From UBA7398 sp947491605 (lineage in GTDB: Bacteria; Actinomycetota; Actinomycetes; Nanopelagicales; Nanopelagicaceae), in the NCBI GenBank assembly GCA_947491605.1, contig CANLJW010000001.1:34051-98050 (forward strand): DNA of 64,000 nucleotides, given 5' to 3'. The notes beneath the pieces were generated by a model. The model did not search any database. It was not told the DNA's origin and saw nothing but the letters and a program-made list of their open reading frames with translations. The translations under genes and the position numbers were made by a program. Of this stretch, positions 9,036 through 18,919 are shown one piece after another (position 1 is the first letter of the stretch; each line of letters starts with the position of its first letter).

Positions 9036-12000
9036 ATGCGAATTGTTGCAGAACGGATGTGCAAGTTGTCTAGGGATAATACAACCGACCCCGGCATAGA
9101 TGGCTTAGATGCAATCGCAATAAAAAAGGTAAATGAATTACTGATCGAATCCGAAGCTACTCGTTCCCGTAAAGATATTGGAAACCGTAAACGTTTCGCA
9201 CGCTTGCTAAGAGAACCAGCCGCAATCGCAGTAACTATGGGGCTCACCGATGAAGTGATGCGAATATCTAACCCTGTGCGAGCTGCTAAATCTTTTAGAA
9301 CGGTTTCTAAAGATGCAACTATCTCTGGATTAGGTTTAGTAGATTATTTGGGCATTAAAATTGCGGTAGTAGGTTCGATAATTTTGCCTAAATTAGTAAT
9401 GAAAGCGGTACGCGGCCGCGTTGAATTTGCATCCAACGGCATAATTTTGCCTGCTGAAAACAAGCAGCTTTTATCCCATATTACAAAACGTTCGCAAGAG
9501 AGCGCTAGATTGAATATAAATTTACTTGGTGAAGCAGTACTCGGCGATGGCGAAGCTACGGAGCGTTTTAATTCGGTAATAGAAATGATTCGCCGTCCCG
9601 AAGCTAATTATGCATCCGTAAAGATTTCCGCGATTGTCAGCCAATTAATCACAATCGATCATTTCGGATCAGTCAATCGAGTATTAGAGCGGTTGCGAGT
9701 TCTATATCGGGAAGCAAAGATCAATGAAACTTTCATTAACTTGGATATGGAGGAGTACCGCGACCTATCAATCACGGTAGAAGTTTTTAAAACGGTATTA
9801 GACGAACCAGAATTTGCCGACTTAAATGCCGGTATTGTGCTGCAGGCATATTTGCCAGAATCTCATTATTATTTGGAAAATTTAATTGAGTGGAGCCGTA
9901 ACCGCTTTATGCGAAGCGGCGGAACTATAAAAATTCGCATTGTAAAAGGCGCTAACTTAGCGATGGAGAAAGCTGAGGCTGAATTACATGGCTGGACGCC
10001 AGCACCATATCCAAAGAAATCCGATGTCGACGCTAGTTATACCCGCCTAATTGATTTAGCGCTTCGACCAGAAAATGCGAAAGCGGTGCGAATTGGTATC
10101 GCCAGCCATAACCTCTTTCATATTGCTTGGTCCATCGAAGTTGCTAAAAATCGCGGCGTAATCGAACAGCTTGATATTGAAATGTTAGAAGGAATGGCAA
10201 ATGCAGAAGCTCTTGCGATTGCAAAATCAATGGGTTCAGTTCTCCTTTACACGCCGGTAACGCGTAAAGCAGATTTTCCAAGCGCAGTTGCATACTTGGT
10301 GCGAAGGCTCGATGAAAATACTTCTTTAGAAAATTACTTAAGAGCATCTTTCGATATGGAAGAGGGCAGTGCTAACTATCTCGATCAAAAGTTTAGATTT
10401 GAGAATTCAGTATCGGAGCGACACACAATCGCTACGCAATCTAGGCGCCACTCTAATATGCCGATTAGTCATTCTGGAGAATTTGCGAACGCTAGTGATG
10501 GTGATTTAACAAATCCTATTTTGCGATCAGCGCTGGCCACTGAATATGCAAAGATTTCAAATGGAATCGCTGACCCAATTCCCGTTGTAATAAATGGCGC
10601 TGAAATTTTAAATCAAATTTTGGAATTAGGTTTAGATCCTAATGAAGATGGAAAACCTTGGTATAAATATTCGGTTATTAATTCGGAAGATGTAGATAAC
10701 GCCATCCAAGTTGCGCAAAACTCGCTGCTAAGTTGGGAATCAATTGGCGCTGCGGGTCGAGCCAAGCTGCTGCAAGCTGCTGCTACTTTGATGGAATCTG
10801 GCCGGGCAAAAACTATTGCAATTATGGCGCGCGATGCTGGCAAAACCGTTAGCGAAGCAGATCCAGAAGTAAGTGAAGCGATCGACTTTGCTAGATATTA
10901 CGCCGATTCCGCTATAAAAATGAGCGAGGGATCCACACCGCTTGGCGTAGTTTTAATTGTGCCACCGTGGAATTTTCCATATGCGATTCCAATGGGTGGC
11001 GTTTGCGCTGCGCTTGCTGCTGGAAATACCGTGATTTTAAAGCCAGCTCCAGAAACCGTTGCAACTGCTTGGGAGATTGTGCAACAACTTTGGGCCGGCG
11101 GTATTCCTAAAAACGTATTGCAATTCTTACCTTCCCGAGATGATGCAGTTGGTAAATACTTGATTTCTCATCCTGGTATCGCTGGCTTAATTCTTACCGG
11201 AGCGCTTGCAACTGCTGAACTATTCTTATCTTGGAAACCTGATTTGAATTTGATGGCAGAAACAAGTGGCAAAAACTCCTTATTAATTTCGGCTAGTGCA
11301 GATATAGACAGCGCGGTAAAAGATTTAGTGCAATCAGCTTTTGGGCATGCTGGCCAAAAATGTAGCGCTGCAAGTTTAGGAATTGTGGATTCAACCATTT
11401 TAAAAAATCCAGCATTCTTGAAACAATTAAAAGATGCGGTTGTCAGCCTTAGCGTTGGATCTGGAGTTAAGTATGGAACTACGGTGGGTCCAGTAATTAG
11501 AGCCCCAGAATCGGCGCTGTTGCGTGCGCTAACAACTTTAGAAGCTGGCGAAACTTGGTTGGTAGAACCAAGACAAATAGATAGCGCGGGCTTTACTTGG
11601 TCACCAGGTGTGAAATTGGGAATTAAAGCAAATTCTTGGAGCCATAAAAATGAATGGTTTGGTCCAGTGCTAGGAATAATGGAAGCACCAAATTTTGCGA
11701 CGGCACTTAAATGGCAAAACGACGTGGACTTTGGCCTAACTTCTGGAATTCATAGCCTTGATTCTTCTGAGTGTTCAGAATGGATTACTGGAATCGAAGC
11801 CGGAAATCTATATGTAAATCGAAGTATCACGGGCGCGATTGTAAATCGCCAACCATTCGGCGGGTGGAAACGGAGCAGCGTCGGTGCAACTGCTAAAGCT
11901 GGCGGCCCGAATTACTTATCTCAACTCCGGAAGTGGGCATCGCTTACAGATACAGCCTCGTTAAAAGAGAGCGCAAATCAATGGTGGGAGAGCGCTGGAA

Positions 12001-12419
12001 AACATGCGATTGATCGCGCTGGTTTAAATGTAGAACTAAACTATCAAAGGTATTGCAAATTTAATTCGGAAATCTTAGTTCTAATTGATGATCAAGTTTC
12101 TAATGAAGTGTTAGCCGCTATCGATTGGATCTCAAAAAGATTTGATTTATCAATTCGAATCAGCAAAACGGATTCCATTTCGGATCTACTTTCGCAAATT
12201 AAAAGAGGATTATTATCAATTGGCAAAGTGCGCTGGCTTTCAAATGCCACCCCACCAATTACAGAGCTCTTAGCGCTGGGTATTTCGGTAGATCCACGAC
12301 CGATTACAAACGAAGGTTCCGTGGAAATGCCACGCTGGTTCAGGGAGCAGAGTGTGGCAATCACAAACCACCGTTATGGAAATGTTGGCGCTGGCCCTAA
12401 GCCAACCATTTCCACATAA
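9036..12419 (+). CDS. putA: Bifunctional proline dehydrogenase / P5C dehydrogenase (PutA)
   Basis: Oxidises proline to glutamate in one polypeptide of 1127 residues. The FAD-dependent proline dehydrogenase barrel occupies roughly residues 60-430, with AYLPESHYYLENL near 270 and KGANLAMEKAE near 303. The P5C dehydrogenase domain spans roughly 510-980, with PPWNFPY near 643, ETSGKN and catalytic Cys776 in GHAGQKCS. A further stretch of about 150 residues follows, as in the longer PutA types. There is no N-terminal ribbon-helix-helix DNA-binding domain, so it is not an autorepressor. The start has only a weak AGAAG ribosome site, and an ATG at 9057 is an alternative. It is a single-gene unit divergent from punA. 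Confidence 0.92.
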   Translation: MRIVAERMCKLSRDNTTDPGIDGLDAIAIKKVNELLIESEATRSRKDIGNRKRFARLLREPAAIAVTMGLTDEVMRISNPVRAAKSFRTVSKDATISGLGLVDYLGIKIAVVGSIILPKLVMKAVRGRVEFASNGIILPAENKQLLSHITKRSQESARLNINLLGEAVLGDGEATERFNSVIEMIRRPEANYASVKISAIVSQLITIDHFGSVNRVLERLRVLYREAKINETFINLDMEEYRDLSITVEVFKTVLDEPEFADLNAGIVLQAYLPESHYYLENLIEWSRNRFMRSGGTIKIRIVKGANLAMEKAEAELHGWTPAPYPKKSDVDASYTRLIDLALRPENAKAVRIGIASHNLFHIAWSIEVAKNRGVIEQLDIEMLEGMANAEALAIAKSMGSVLLYTPVTRKADFPSAVAYLVRRLDENTSLENYLRASFDMEEGSANYLDQKFRFENSVSERHTIATQSRRHSNMPISHSGEFANASDGDLTNPILRSALATEYAKISNGIADPIPVVINGAEILNQILELGLDPNEDGKPWYKYSVINSEDVDNAIQVAQNSLLSWESIGAAGRAKLLQAAATLMESGRAKTIAIMARDAGKTVSEADPEVSEAIDFARYYADSAIKMSEGSTPLGVVLIVPPWNFPYAIPMGGVCAALAAGNTVILKPAPETVATAWEIVQQLWAGGIPKNVLQFLPSRDDAVGKYLISHPGIAGLILTGALATAELFLSWKPDLNLMAETSGKNSLLISASADIDSAVKDLVQSAFGHAGQKCSAASLGIVDSTILKNPAFLKQLKDAVVSLSVGSGVKYGTTVGPVIRAPESALLRALTTLEAGETWLVEPRQIDSAGFTWSPGVKLGIKANSWSHKNEWFGPVLGIMEAPNFATALKWQNDVDFGLTSGIHSLDSSECSEWITGIEAGNLYVNRSITGAIVNRQPFGGWKRSSVGATAKAGGPNYLSQLRKWASLTDTASLKESANQWWESAGKHAIDRAGLNVELNYQRYCKFNSEILVLIDDQVSNEVLAAIDWISKRFDLSIRISKTDSISDLLSQIKRGLLSIGKVRWLSNATPPITELLALGISVDPRPITNEGSVEMPRWFREQSVAITNHRYGNVGAGPKPTIST

Positions 12420-12435
12420 AGCGTTATCGGAGCAT

Positions 12436-14154
12436 TTAACTATCTAATATGTTGCAGAGCTTGCTACCACTTGTGATGGTTTCGCCAATATTGGCTGATA
12501 TATCGGCAATTTTACCGGCTTTGTGCGCAGTAAGCGGTTGCTCCATTTTCATGGCTTCCAATACAAAAATTAAATCTCCAACTTCGACCTGGTCGCCTTC
12601 TGAAACTGCAATTTTTACAACGGTTCCTTGCATTGGACTAGTGAGAGCATCACCAGTAACAATCCCAGTTACGCCACTTTTAGCGCGATGGCGTTTATGT
12701 GTGGTTTCGCTTGCATGAAGTGCAACTTCAAATCTATGGCCATTAACTTCGGTAATGAAAGTTTCTGGTCGGGGTACGCTAGAAATTCCAGAAGTACCAC
12801 CTTGAAACTCTGGGATTTCATTAACAAACTCACTCTCAATGTAACTTGTATAAACTTTAAATTCATTAACAAATGCTGGATCGATAACAATTGCGCGATG
12901 AAACGGGAGCGCAGTCGCTAAACCTTCAATTTGAAATTCAGCTAACGCTCGTTTAGCGCGTGCGATTGCTTCATTTCTAGTAGCGCCAGTGATAATTAAT
13001 TTAGCTAAAAGTGAATCAAAATTTCCACCGATAACATCGCCCGCAGTAAAACCGGCATCAACGCGTACGCCAGGTCCGCTAGGTACTTGCCATTTAGTTA
13101 TTGTGCCGGGAGCTGGCAAAAATGAACGCCCAGGATCTTCGCCATTAATTCTAAATTCGATTGAGTGACCACGGATAATTGGGTCTTCATTCTTTATTTT
13201 TTCGCCCATTGCAATTCGGAATTGTTCTCGTACCAAATCTATGCCCGCAACTTCTTCACTAACTGGGTGTTCGACTTGCAGTCGGGTATTAACTTCCAGA
13301 AAGGAGATAGTGCCATCAATTCCGACTAGAAATTCACATGTACCGGCTCCGACGTAGCCAGCAGCTTTCATGATGGCTTTGCTAGAACGGTAAAGCTCAG
13401 CGTTCTGCGCTTCACTTAAAAACGGTGCGGGGGCTTCTTCGACTAATTTTTGATGACGACGTTGCAGCGAGCAATCTCTAGTGCTGACAACCATGGCATT
13501 TCCGTGTTGATCAACGAGCACTTGGGTCTCAACATGGCGCGGTTTATCTAGGTAACGCTCCACAAAACATTCACCGCGACCAAAACCGCTAATCGCTTCT
13601 CGAACTGCCGATGCATAGAGCTCTGGAATTTCCGCGAGCGATCGCGCAACTTTTAAGCCGCGACCACCGCCACCATGGGCAGCTTTTATCGCAACTGGCA
13701 GACCATGTTCCTTTGCAAATGCAATAACTTCATCTGCAGAATCGACTGGGTCGGAAGTGCCAGCGACTTGTGGTGCTCCAACTTTTGCCGCAATTTTTCG
13801 AGCCGAAACTTTATCGCCCAACGCTCTAATCGCGGCTGGCGGTGGTCCAATCCAAACCAACCCCGCAGCGATCACTGCTTCTGCAAAATCTGCGTTCTCA
13901 GATAGAAATCCATAGCCCGGATGAACTGCATCAGCACCAGATTTTTTTGCAACTGCAATAATTTTTGGGATATTCAAATAAGTTTGCGCACTAGTTATAC
14001 CGTTTAATGCAAAAGCTTCGTCAGCAGATTGCACATGAAGTGCGTTTCGATCTTCATCTGAGTAAACCGCAATACTTTTTAAACCATGGTCTTTACAAGC
14101 CCGTGCGACTCGTACCGCAATTTCGCCGCGGTTAGCAATCAATACTGATTTCAT
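12436..14154 (-). CDS. accA3: Acyl-CoA carboxylase alpha chain (biotin carboxylase + BCCP)
   Basis: Biotin carboxylase fused to biotin carboxyl carrier protein, the actinobacterial alpha subunit of acetyl/propionyl-CoA carboxylases. The ATP-grasp glycine loop GGGGRG is at 161-166, the biotin carboxylase C-terminal domain continues to about 450, and the biotinyl domain at the end has EAMKMEQ with the acceptor Lys536 of 572 residues. It shares its first base with the last base of maf, so expression is coupled. With AccD5, AccE and BirA encoded in the same cluster, the whole enzyme and its activation are encoded here. Its product malonyl- or methylmalonyl-CoA would feed lipid synthesis. Confidence 0.95.
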   Translation of the reverse strand: MKSVLIANRGEIAVRVARACKDHGLKSIAVYSDEDRNALHVQSADEAFALNGITSAQTYLNIPKIIAVAKKSGADAVHPGYGFLSENADFAEAVIAAGLVWIGPPPAAIRALGDKVSARKIAAKVGAPQVAGTSDPVDSADEVIAFAKEHGLPVAIKAAHGGGGRGLKVARSLAEIPELYASAVREAISGFGRGECFVERYLDKPRHVETQVLVDQHGNAMVVSTRDCSLQRRHQKLVEEAPAPFLSEAQNAELYRSSKAIMKAAGYVGAGTCEFLVGIDGTISFLEVNTRLQVEHPVSEEVAGIDLVREQFRIAMGEKIKNEDPIIRGHSIEFRINGEDPGRSFLPAPGTITKWQVPSGPGVRVDAGFTAGDVIGGNFDSLLAKLIITGATRNEAIARAKRALAEFQIEGLATALPFHRAIVIDPAFVNEFKVYTSYIESEFVNEIPEFQGGTSGISSVPRPETFITEVNGHRFEVALHASETTHKRHRAKSGVTGIVTGDALTSPMQGTVVKIAVSEGDQVEVGDLIFVLEAMKMEQPLTAHKAGKIADISANIGETITSGSKLCNILDS

Positions 14155-14777
14155 CAGATTGTCACTTCCGATGTGAGTGGTTTTGAATTTGCAATTGCAA
14201 ACCAGTCATAACCTAGGTGATTTATAGTTTTTCGAAGTAGCGGCAATGAAAGTCCGATTACATTGCTGGTTTCGCCCTCAATCCGATCAATAAATGGTGC
14301 GCTCAAACCATCTAGCGTAAATCCACCAGCAACTTGTAGCGGTTCGCCAGTAGCAACATAATCTTCTATTTCTCGATCTGTCATATCGGCGAAGAAAACT
14401 TTAGTAGAGGTGATATCTGATATTTCCATTCCTTTTGCGGTATCGATAAAGCAGTGACCTGTATGCAAAATCCCTGAATTGCCACGTAATTCTTTACATC
14501 TAGCGATCGCATTAGCTGGCGTTTCTGGTTTTCCTAAAGATCTGCCGTTGAATTCAAAAGTTGAGTCACAACCAATCACAATCGCCGCTTCATTTATCAT
14601 TGCTTTAACAGTGTGAGCCTTAACGATGGCTAGCGCTAGTACTAATTCAGCTGGAGTTAAACCTTGATATTCAGGTAATTCTTCATCAACACCGCTCACA
14701 ATTATCTCTGGGTTAATACCTACCGAATTTAATAAGCGCCGTCGTGATGGCGAAGCCGATGCCAGGATAATTTTCAT
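14154..14777 (-). CDS. maf: Maf-family nucleotide pyrophosphatase
   Basis: Maf family protein of 207 residues, a house-cleaning nucleoside triphosphate pyrophosphatase that hydrolyses non-canonical or modified nucleotides (dTTP/UTP class by similarity). The N-terminal signature LASASPSRRRLL is at 5-16, the conserved acidic GCDSTFEF lies near residue 70, and GKPETP follows near 80. It sits between accE and accA3 with spacings of 2 and -1 bases. The same placement inside the acyl-CoA carboxylase operon is found in mycobacteria (accD5, accE5, maf, accA3), so the position supports orthology but not a role in carboxylation. Confidence 0.93.
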   Translation of the reverse strand: MKIILASASPSRRRLLNSVGINPEIIVSGVDEELPEYQGLTPAELVLALAIVKAHTVKAMINEAAIVIGCDSTFEFNGRSLGKPETPANAIARCKELRGNSGILHTGHCFIDTAKGMEISDITSTKVFFADMTDREIEDYVATGEPLQVAGGFTLDGLSAPFIDRIEGETSNVIGLSLPLLRKTINHLGYDWFAIANSKPLTSEVTI

Positions 14778-14779
14778 TG

Positions 14780-14947
14780 TTATTTACCATCGTTGTATCT
14801 ACGATTTTTAACGAGCTCACCACGAAGTTGTGGCTTTCCCCAAGTACTTCGGCTTACTACTGGTTTTTTAATGCGTGCTTTCAAAACATTTGTGATCGCC
14901 ATGGTTTCGTCAGAATTTGGGGTGCCTTTAGTTACGGTGAAGTTCAT
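14780..14947 (-). CDS. accE: Acyl-CoA carboxylase epsilon subunit
   Basis: Small 55-residue protein matching the actinobacterial acyl-CoA carboxylase epsilon family. It begins MNFTVTKGTPNSDE and ends with SRSTWGKPQLRGE, the same head (valine-x-lysine/arginine-glycine-x-proline) and tail (serine-x-tryptophan-x-x-proline-x-leucine-arginine) seen in AccE and PccE. In characterised homologues this subunit bridges or stimulates the alpha-beta complex. The frame could open earlier at ATG 14980, overlapping accD5 by 20 bases. I prefer 14947 because known AccE proteins begin just before the TKG motif and an AGGA lies about 11 bases upstream. It lies 13 bases after accD5 and two bases before maf. Confidence 0.82.
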   Translation of the reverse strand: MNFTVTKGTPNSDETMAITNVLKARIKKPVVSRSTWGKPQLRGELVKNRRYNDGK

Positions 14948-14960
14948 TTCAGAATTATTC

Positions 14961-16532
14961 CTAAAGCGGAATATTGCCATGCTTTCTAGCTGGCAAAATG
15001 TCGCGTTTGTTTCGGAGCGTGCGTAGCGCTTTAGTGATGTAGCTTCTAGTTTGGCTTGGTTCTATTACAGCATCGATAAAGCCACGCTCTGCGGCTAAGT
15101 AAGGATTAGCTAGGGTATCTTCGTAATTAGTAATTAATTCTTTCCGAAGTTTTTCTGGGTCTTTTGCGTCGTTTAATTCTTTTCGGTAAAGAATATTTAC
15201 TGCGCCTTGTGCGCCCATGACCGCAATTTGAGCGGTTGGCCAAGCTAGATTTATATCGGCTCCTAAATGTTTTGAACCCATAACATCATAAGCGCCACCA
15301 TAAGCTTTTCGAGTAATTAATGTAACCATTGGAACCGATGCTTCGCCATAGGCATAGAGCAACTTTGCACCGCGTCGAATAATGCCATTCCATTCTTGAT
15401 CTGTACCCGGTAAGAATCCAGGTACATCTACCAGCGTGATAATTGGGATTCCATAAGCATCACAAGTTCGCACAAATCGGGCTGCTTTTTCGCTTGCATC
15501 AATATTTAGCGTGCCGGCAAGTTGTAGCGGTTGGTTAGCTACTACACCTACGGAACGACCTTCAATTCTGCCAAATCCAATTACGATGTTTGGTGCAAAG
15601 AGCGATTGCACTTCCAAGAATTCAGACTCGTCTAGGATCGCTTCAATAACTTTTTTAATATCGTAAGGTTGATTTGGGCTATCTGGAATTAAAAGATCAA
15701 GTGACTTATCAAGCGGAGTTACTTCATCGCTTTCGGTTGCACCCAAAATTGGGGCTTCATCCATATTGTTACTTGGCAAATATGAAAGTAAAGCCTTTAC
15801 GTAATCAATCGCTTCATCTTCATTCTCGGCTAAGTAATGGGAGTTTCCAGTCTTAGCGTTATGGGTATGTGCGCCACCAAGTTCTTCCATGCCAACTTCT
15901 TCACCAGTAACGGCCTTAATGACTTCTGGGCCGGTAATAAACATATGTGATGTTTCATTTACCATAATGGTGAAGTCGGTCATCGCCGGGGAATAAACCG
16001 CACCGCCAGCGCACGGTCCAAGAATTAATGATATTTGTGGGATTACACCAGATGATCTTGCATTGCGTCGAAAAATTTCGCCGTATCTGCCAAGTGAAAC
16101 TACGCCCTCTTGAATTCGAGCGCCACCCGAATCATTAATGCCTACCAGCGGAATTCCATTCTTCAATGCAAAGTCCATCAGCTTTACAATTTTTTCACCA
16201 AAAACTTCGCCGAGACTGCCACCCATTATTGTAAAGTCTTGGGAGAAGACTGCGATAGTTCGGCCATCCACCGTTCCATACCCAGTTACAACGCCATCAC
16301 CATATGGTCGGCTATCTTGCATTCCAAAATTAACGGAACGATGTCTGGCAAACTCATCTAGTTCTGTAAAGGAACCCGCATCAACTAATTTTTCGATACG
16401 CTCACGCGCAGTCATCTTCCCTTTTGCGTGTTGCTTTTCGATGGCGCGAGCGGAACCAGCGTGCACCGCTTCATCTAATCGTTTGCGCAGATCTTCGATC
16501 TTGCCGGCCGTAGTATGAATGTCTTCGGTCAT
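14961..16532 (-). CDS. accD5: Propionyl/acetyl-CoA carboxylase beta chain
   Basis: Carboxyltransferase beta subunit of 523 residues, two crotonase-fold halves. The N-terminal half carries GGSLGEVFGEK and GPCAGGAVYSPAMTDF, forming an acyl-CoA oxyanion site. The C-terminal half has GTDQEWNGIIRRGAKLL and RKAYGGAYDVMGSKHLGAD. From memory, the aspartate in GGAYDVM is the position that favours propionyl-CoA in actinobacterial PccB/AccD5, so a propionyl-CoA carboxylase is the best guess. It is the first gene of the leftward run accD5-accE-maf-accA3, divergent from birA with 30 bases between the starts, so the two promoters must overlap. Confidence 0.94.
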   Translation of the reverse strand: MTEDIHTTAGKIEDLRKRLDEAVHAGSARAIEKQHAKGKMTARERIEKLVDAGSFTELDEFARHRSVNFGMQDSRPYGDGVVTGYGTVDGRTIAVFSQDFTIMGGSLGEVFGEKIVKLMDFALKNGIPLVGINDSGGARIQEGVVSLGRYGEIFRRNARSSGVIPQISLILGPCAGGAVYSPAMTDFTIMVNETSHMFITGPEVIKAVTGEEVGMEELGGAHTHNAKTGNSHYLAENEDEAIDYVKALLSYLPSNNMDEAPILGATESDEVTPLDKSLDLLIPDSPNQPYDIKKVIEAILDESEFLEVQSLFAPNIVIGFGRIEGRSVGVVANQPLQLAGTLNIDASEKAARFVRTCDAYGIPIITLVDVPGFLPGTDQEWNGIIRRGAKLLYAYGEASVPMVTLITRKAYGGAYDVMGSKHLGADINLAWPTAQIAVMGAQGAVNILYRKELNDAKDPEKLRKELITNYEDTLANPYLAAERGFIDAVIEPSQTRSYITKALRTLRNKRDILPARKHGNIPL

Positions 16533-16562
16533 GGGCTTAAGGTACTAGGGAAATGAGGCGCA

Positions 16563-17318
16563 GTGATACATGTTCCGCTTAACCCGCAACGAATATCACA
16601 GGCGCTCGGCAACGGCTACTGGCGGGTAAAGGTAATTCCAGAAACCACTTCAACGCAGAGCGAAATCATAAATAATTTTTCACCGTTACAACATGGTGAT
16701 TTACTAATCGCAGAATTTCAAAATAGCGGTAGAGGCCGGTTAGATCGTAAATTTATTGCACCACCAATGCGCGCGTTGCTTTTCTCAGCTTTTATAAAAC
16801 CAGAACGTGCCATTTCTGAATGGGGCTGGTTACCACTAATTATTGGGTTATCAGTTGCCGAAGCTCTAACTGAATTGACTGGAAAAGAGTTTCTAACAAA
16901 GTGGCCAAACGATGTGTTGCATGAAGGTAAGAAAGTTTGTGGAATTCTCTGTGAAAGTAACTACGGAGGCGTGATTGCGGGTATTGGCATAAATGTTAAT
17001 TTTGAGAAATCCGAACTACCAGTTAAAAATGCATCAGCAATCAACTTAATAACTGGTAACGAAATAAAACGAGAGTTAGTGCTTGCAGCAGTACTGCGTA
17101 AGATCTCAGAAAATTTAAAAATCTGGAATGAGAGCGGGTTCAATTCGCTAGCTGAAATTTATTTAAAATATTCAGATACGATTGGTAAAGACGTTAGAGT
17201 TGAATTAGGCAGCGGAAATACAATTTCCGCAATAGCAGTCGGCCTAAGTGAATTGGGTGAGTTAAAGCTAAGTAATGGAAGTACCGTCTCAATTGGGGAT
17301 GTCACACACTTACGTTGA
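16563..17318 (+). CDS. birA: Biotin--[acetyl-CoA-carboxylase] ligase
   Basis: Transfers biotin, via biotinyl-AMP, to the carrier lysine of the AccA3 protein encoded in the adjacent operon. Key motifs are TTSTQSE near residue 28, GRGRLDRKF near 58 (the adenylate-binding loop), KWPNDVL near 115 with the biotin-contacting lysine, and KVCGILCE. There is no N-terminal winged-helix domain, so this is a monofunctional ligase rather than a BirA repressor. It starts at a GTG. Its last nine bases overlap the end of the convergent gtrA gene. Confidence 0.92.
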   Translation: MIHVPLNPQRISQALGNGYWRVKVIPETTSTQSEIINNFSPLQHGDLLIAEFQNSGRGRLDRKFIAPPMRALLFSAFIKPERAISEWGWLPLIIGLSVAEALTELTGKEFLTKWPNDVLHEGKKVCGILCESNYGGVIAGIGINVNFEKSELPVKNASAINLITGNEIKRELVLAAVLRKISENLKIWNESGFNSLAEIYLKYSDTIGKDVRVELGSGNTISAIAVGLSELGELKLSNGSTVSIGDVTHLR

Positions 17319-17738
17319 TGGAAATACCCATTTTCGGTAGGCGTAAAATCTAAATAAGGTTCCGATTCCAACACCAACCACGTTCGCACTTATATTGTCG
17401 GCAAGCGCCGACTGTAAATCTAAGACATAACGCGAAAAGGCAAGTGCTAGCGTGCCGATTCCTAACCCAACAAGATTGAGCGCAAAAAAGAGTGTAACTT
17501 CGCGATGCATCTTTCCTTTTGGTCGATCGCGCCAAGTCCAAAATCTGTTACCTAAATAAGCCACGGTTATTGAGGCAATGCCGGAAATTATTGAGCCAGT
17601 CAGCGGTTTTTCTGAAAGCGGAGCTCGCGGAATGTGCACTAGTAGGTTAAAACCACCAACAGAGATCACATACGCAACTGCGCCAACGCTCCCGAATTTC
17701 ATCAATTCATGGCGGATATCAAGCAACCTTTTAATCAC
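17310..17738 (-). CDS. GtrA-family membrane protein
   Basis: A 142-residue GtrA/DPMS-like membrane protein with four predicted hydrophobic segments; the family includes candidate flippases or accessory proteins for polyprenyl-linked sugars in envelope polysaccharide synthesis. FGSVGAVAYVISVGGFNLLV near residue 20 and YLGNRFWTWRDR near 65 are the typical first helix and the loop between helices two and three. The gene order birA, gtrA, purK, purE matches other actinobacteria. It is divergent from purK with a 56-base gap holding a small inverted repeat. The exact substrate is unknown. Confidence 0.85.
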   Translation of the reverse strand: MIKRLLDIRHELMKFGSVGAVAYVISVGGFNLLVHIPRAPLSEKPLTGSIISGIASITVAYLGNRFWTWRDRPKGKMHREVTLFFALNLVGLGIGTLALAFSRYVLDLQSALADNISANVVGVGIGTLFRFYAYRKWVFPST

Positions 17739-17740
17739 TA

Positions 17741-17755
17741 GCGGAGTCTATCCGC
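17741..17755. promoter_or_regulatory. Short inverted repeat in the gtrA/purK divergent region
   Basis: GCGGA and TCCGC form a perfect five-base inverted repeat separated by five bases, just two bases upstream of the gtrA start. It is followed on the purK side by TTTATAT, a possible -10 element about 20-25 bases before the purK ATG. It could be an operator or merely a small hairpin. I have no known regulator to match. Confidence 0.25.
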
Positions 17756-17794
17756 CAAATAACGATTTATATCGCTAACAAGTAATCTTGCGCT

Positions 17795-18919
17795 ATGAGC
17801 GGCGCAGAGTTTCCAATCGTAGGGGTAATTGGCGCTGGCCAATTAGCGCGGATGATGATCGCTCCTGCTATTGCTCTTGGAGTTGACTTAAAATTATTTG
17901 CCGCTTCAAGCGAAGATTCTGCAGCGCTTTCTGCGGAGCATGTAGTTGGTAATTTCTTAAACCCAGACGAAGTATTAGCATTTGCGAAAACTTGCGATGT
18001 CATTACTTTTGAACACGAATTGATTCCTAATTCAGTAATTAAAGTTTTGGAGCAGAACCAAGTTGTAGTAAGGCCAAGTTCTAGCGCGTTTATCTTCTCG
18101 CAAAATAAAGCCCAGATGCGAAAGATTTTGCAAGAAAATAATCTACCGATACCTAATTGGAATTTATATTCGGGGGATAAAGACCCCGGAATTCCATTCC
18201 CGCTTATCGCTAAATCTATTTCAGGTGGCTATGATGGTCGTGGTGTTTGGGTAGTCGCTGACGAATTTGAATTGCGCGAGCTCTTAAAAATTCAACCGAC
18301 GTTATTGCTAGAGGAAAAATTAAACTTCACTTCAGAAATTGCGGTAATGGTCGCGCGTTCGCCACACGGCCAAGCGGCAACTTGGCCGCCAACTCTCACG
18401 ATGCAACGCGATGGCATTTGTATTCAAACAATCACGCCAGCACCAGATCTATCGGATACCTTAAAAATTTCGGCGCAAGAAATAGCCTTAAAAATTGCAG
18501 ATTTAATTGGGTTGGTTGGCGTTATGGCGATCGAACTCTTTGTAGTTGGCGATCGACTAGTCATCAATGAGTTAGCTGCACGTCCCCATAACTCGGGGCA
18601 TTGGAGCATCGAAGGTTCGGTAACGAGCCAATTCGAGCAACACTTACGGGCAATCTTGGATCTTCCGCTCGGCGATACTTCTATGAGGGCTGATTTCGCG
18701 GTCATGGGAAATGTTTTGGGCGGTGCTAAAACTAATATGTATCGACCTTATCTCCACCTCTTTGCAAGAACTCCATACTTAAAAGTTCACCAATATCGAA
18801 AAGAAGTTAAAGCTGGACGCAAGGTTGGACACGTAACTGCAATTGGCAATAACCTTGCAACCTTGCAGAGCGAAGTTTCACATGCTGTCGATTATATGAA
18901 CGGAGTAGTAGATGAGTAA
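17795..18919 (+). CDS. purK: N5-carboxyaminoimidazole ribonucleotide synthase
   Basis: ATP-grasp enzyme converting AIR, bicarbonate and ATP to N5-CAIR in purine synthesis. The 374-residue protein begins with the Rossmann-like GVIGAGQLARMM, has the ATP-grasp substrate loop SGGYDGRGVWV near residue 145, the LLLEEKLNF strand, and the metal/phosphate motif NELAARPHNSGHWS near 253 that is diagnostic for PurK. Its end overlaps the start of purE by eight bases, so the two steps of N5-CAIR formation and rearrangement are made together. Confidence 0.95.
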   Translation: MSGAEFPIVGVIGAGQLARMMIAPAIALGVDLKLFAASSEDSAALSAEHVVGNFLNPDEVLAFAKTCDVITFEHELIPNSVIKVLEQNQVVVRPSSSAFIFSQNKAQMRKILQENNLPIPNWNLYSGDKDPGIPFPLIAKSISGGYDGRGVWVVADEFELRELLKIQPTLLLEEKLNFTSEIAVMVARSPHGQAATWPPTLTMQRDGICIQTITPAPDLSDTLKISAQEIALKIADLIGLVGVMAIELFVVGDRLVINELAARPHNSGHWSIEGSVTSQFEQHLRAILDLPLGDTSMRADFAVMGNVLGGAKTNMYRPYLHLFARTPYLKVHQYRKEVKAGRKVGHVTAIGNNLATLQSEVSHAVDYMNGVVDE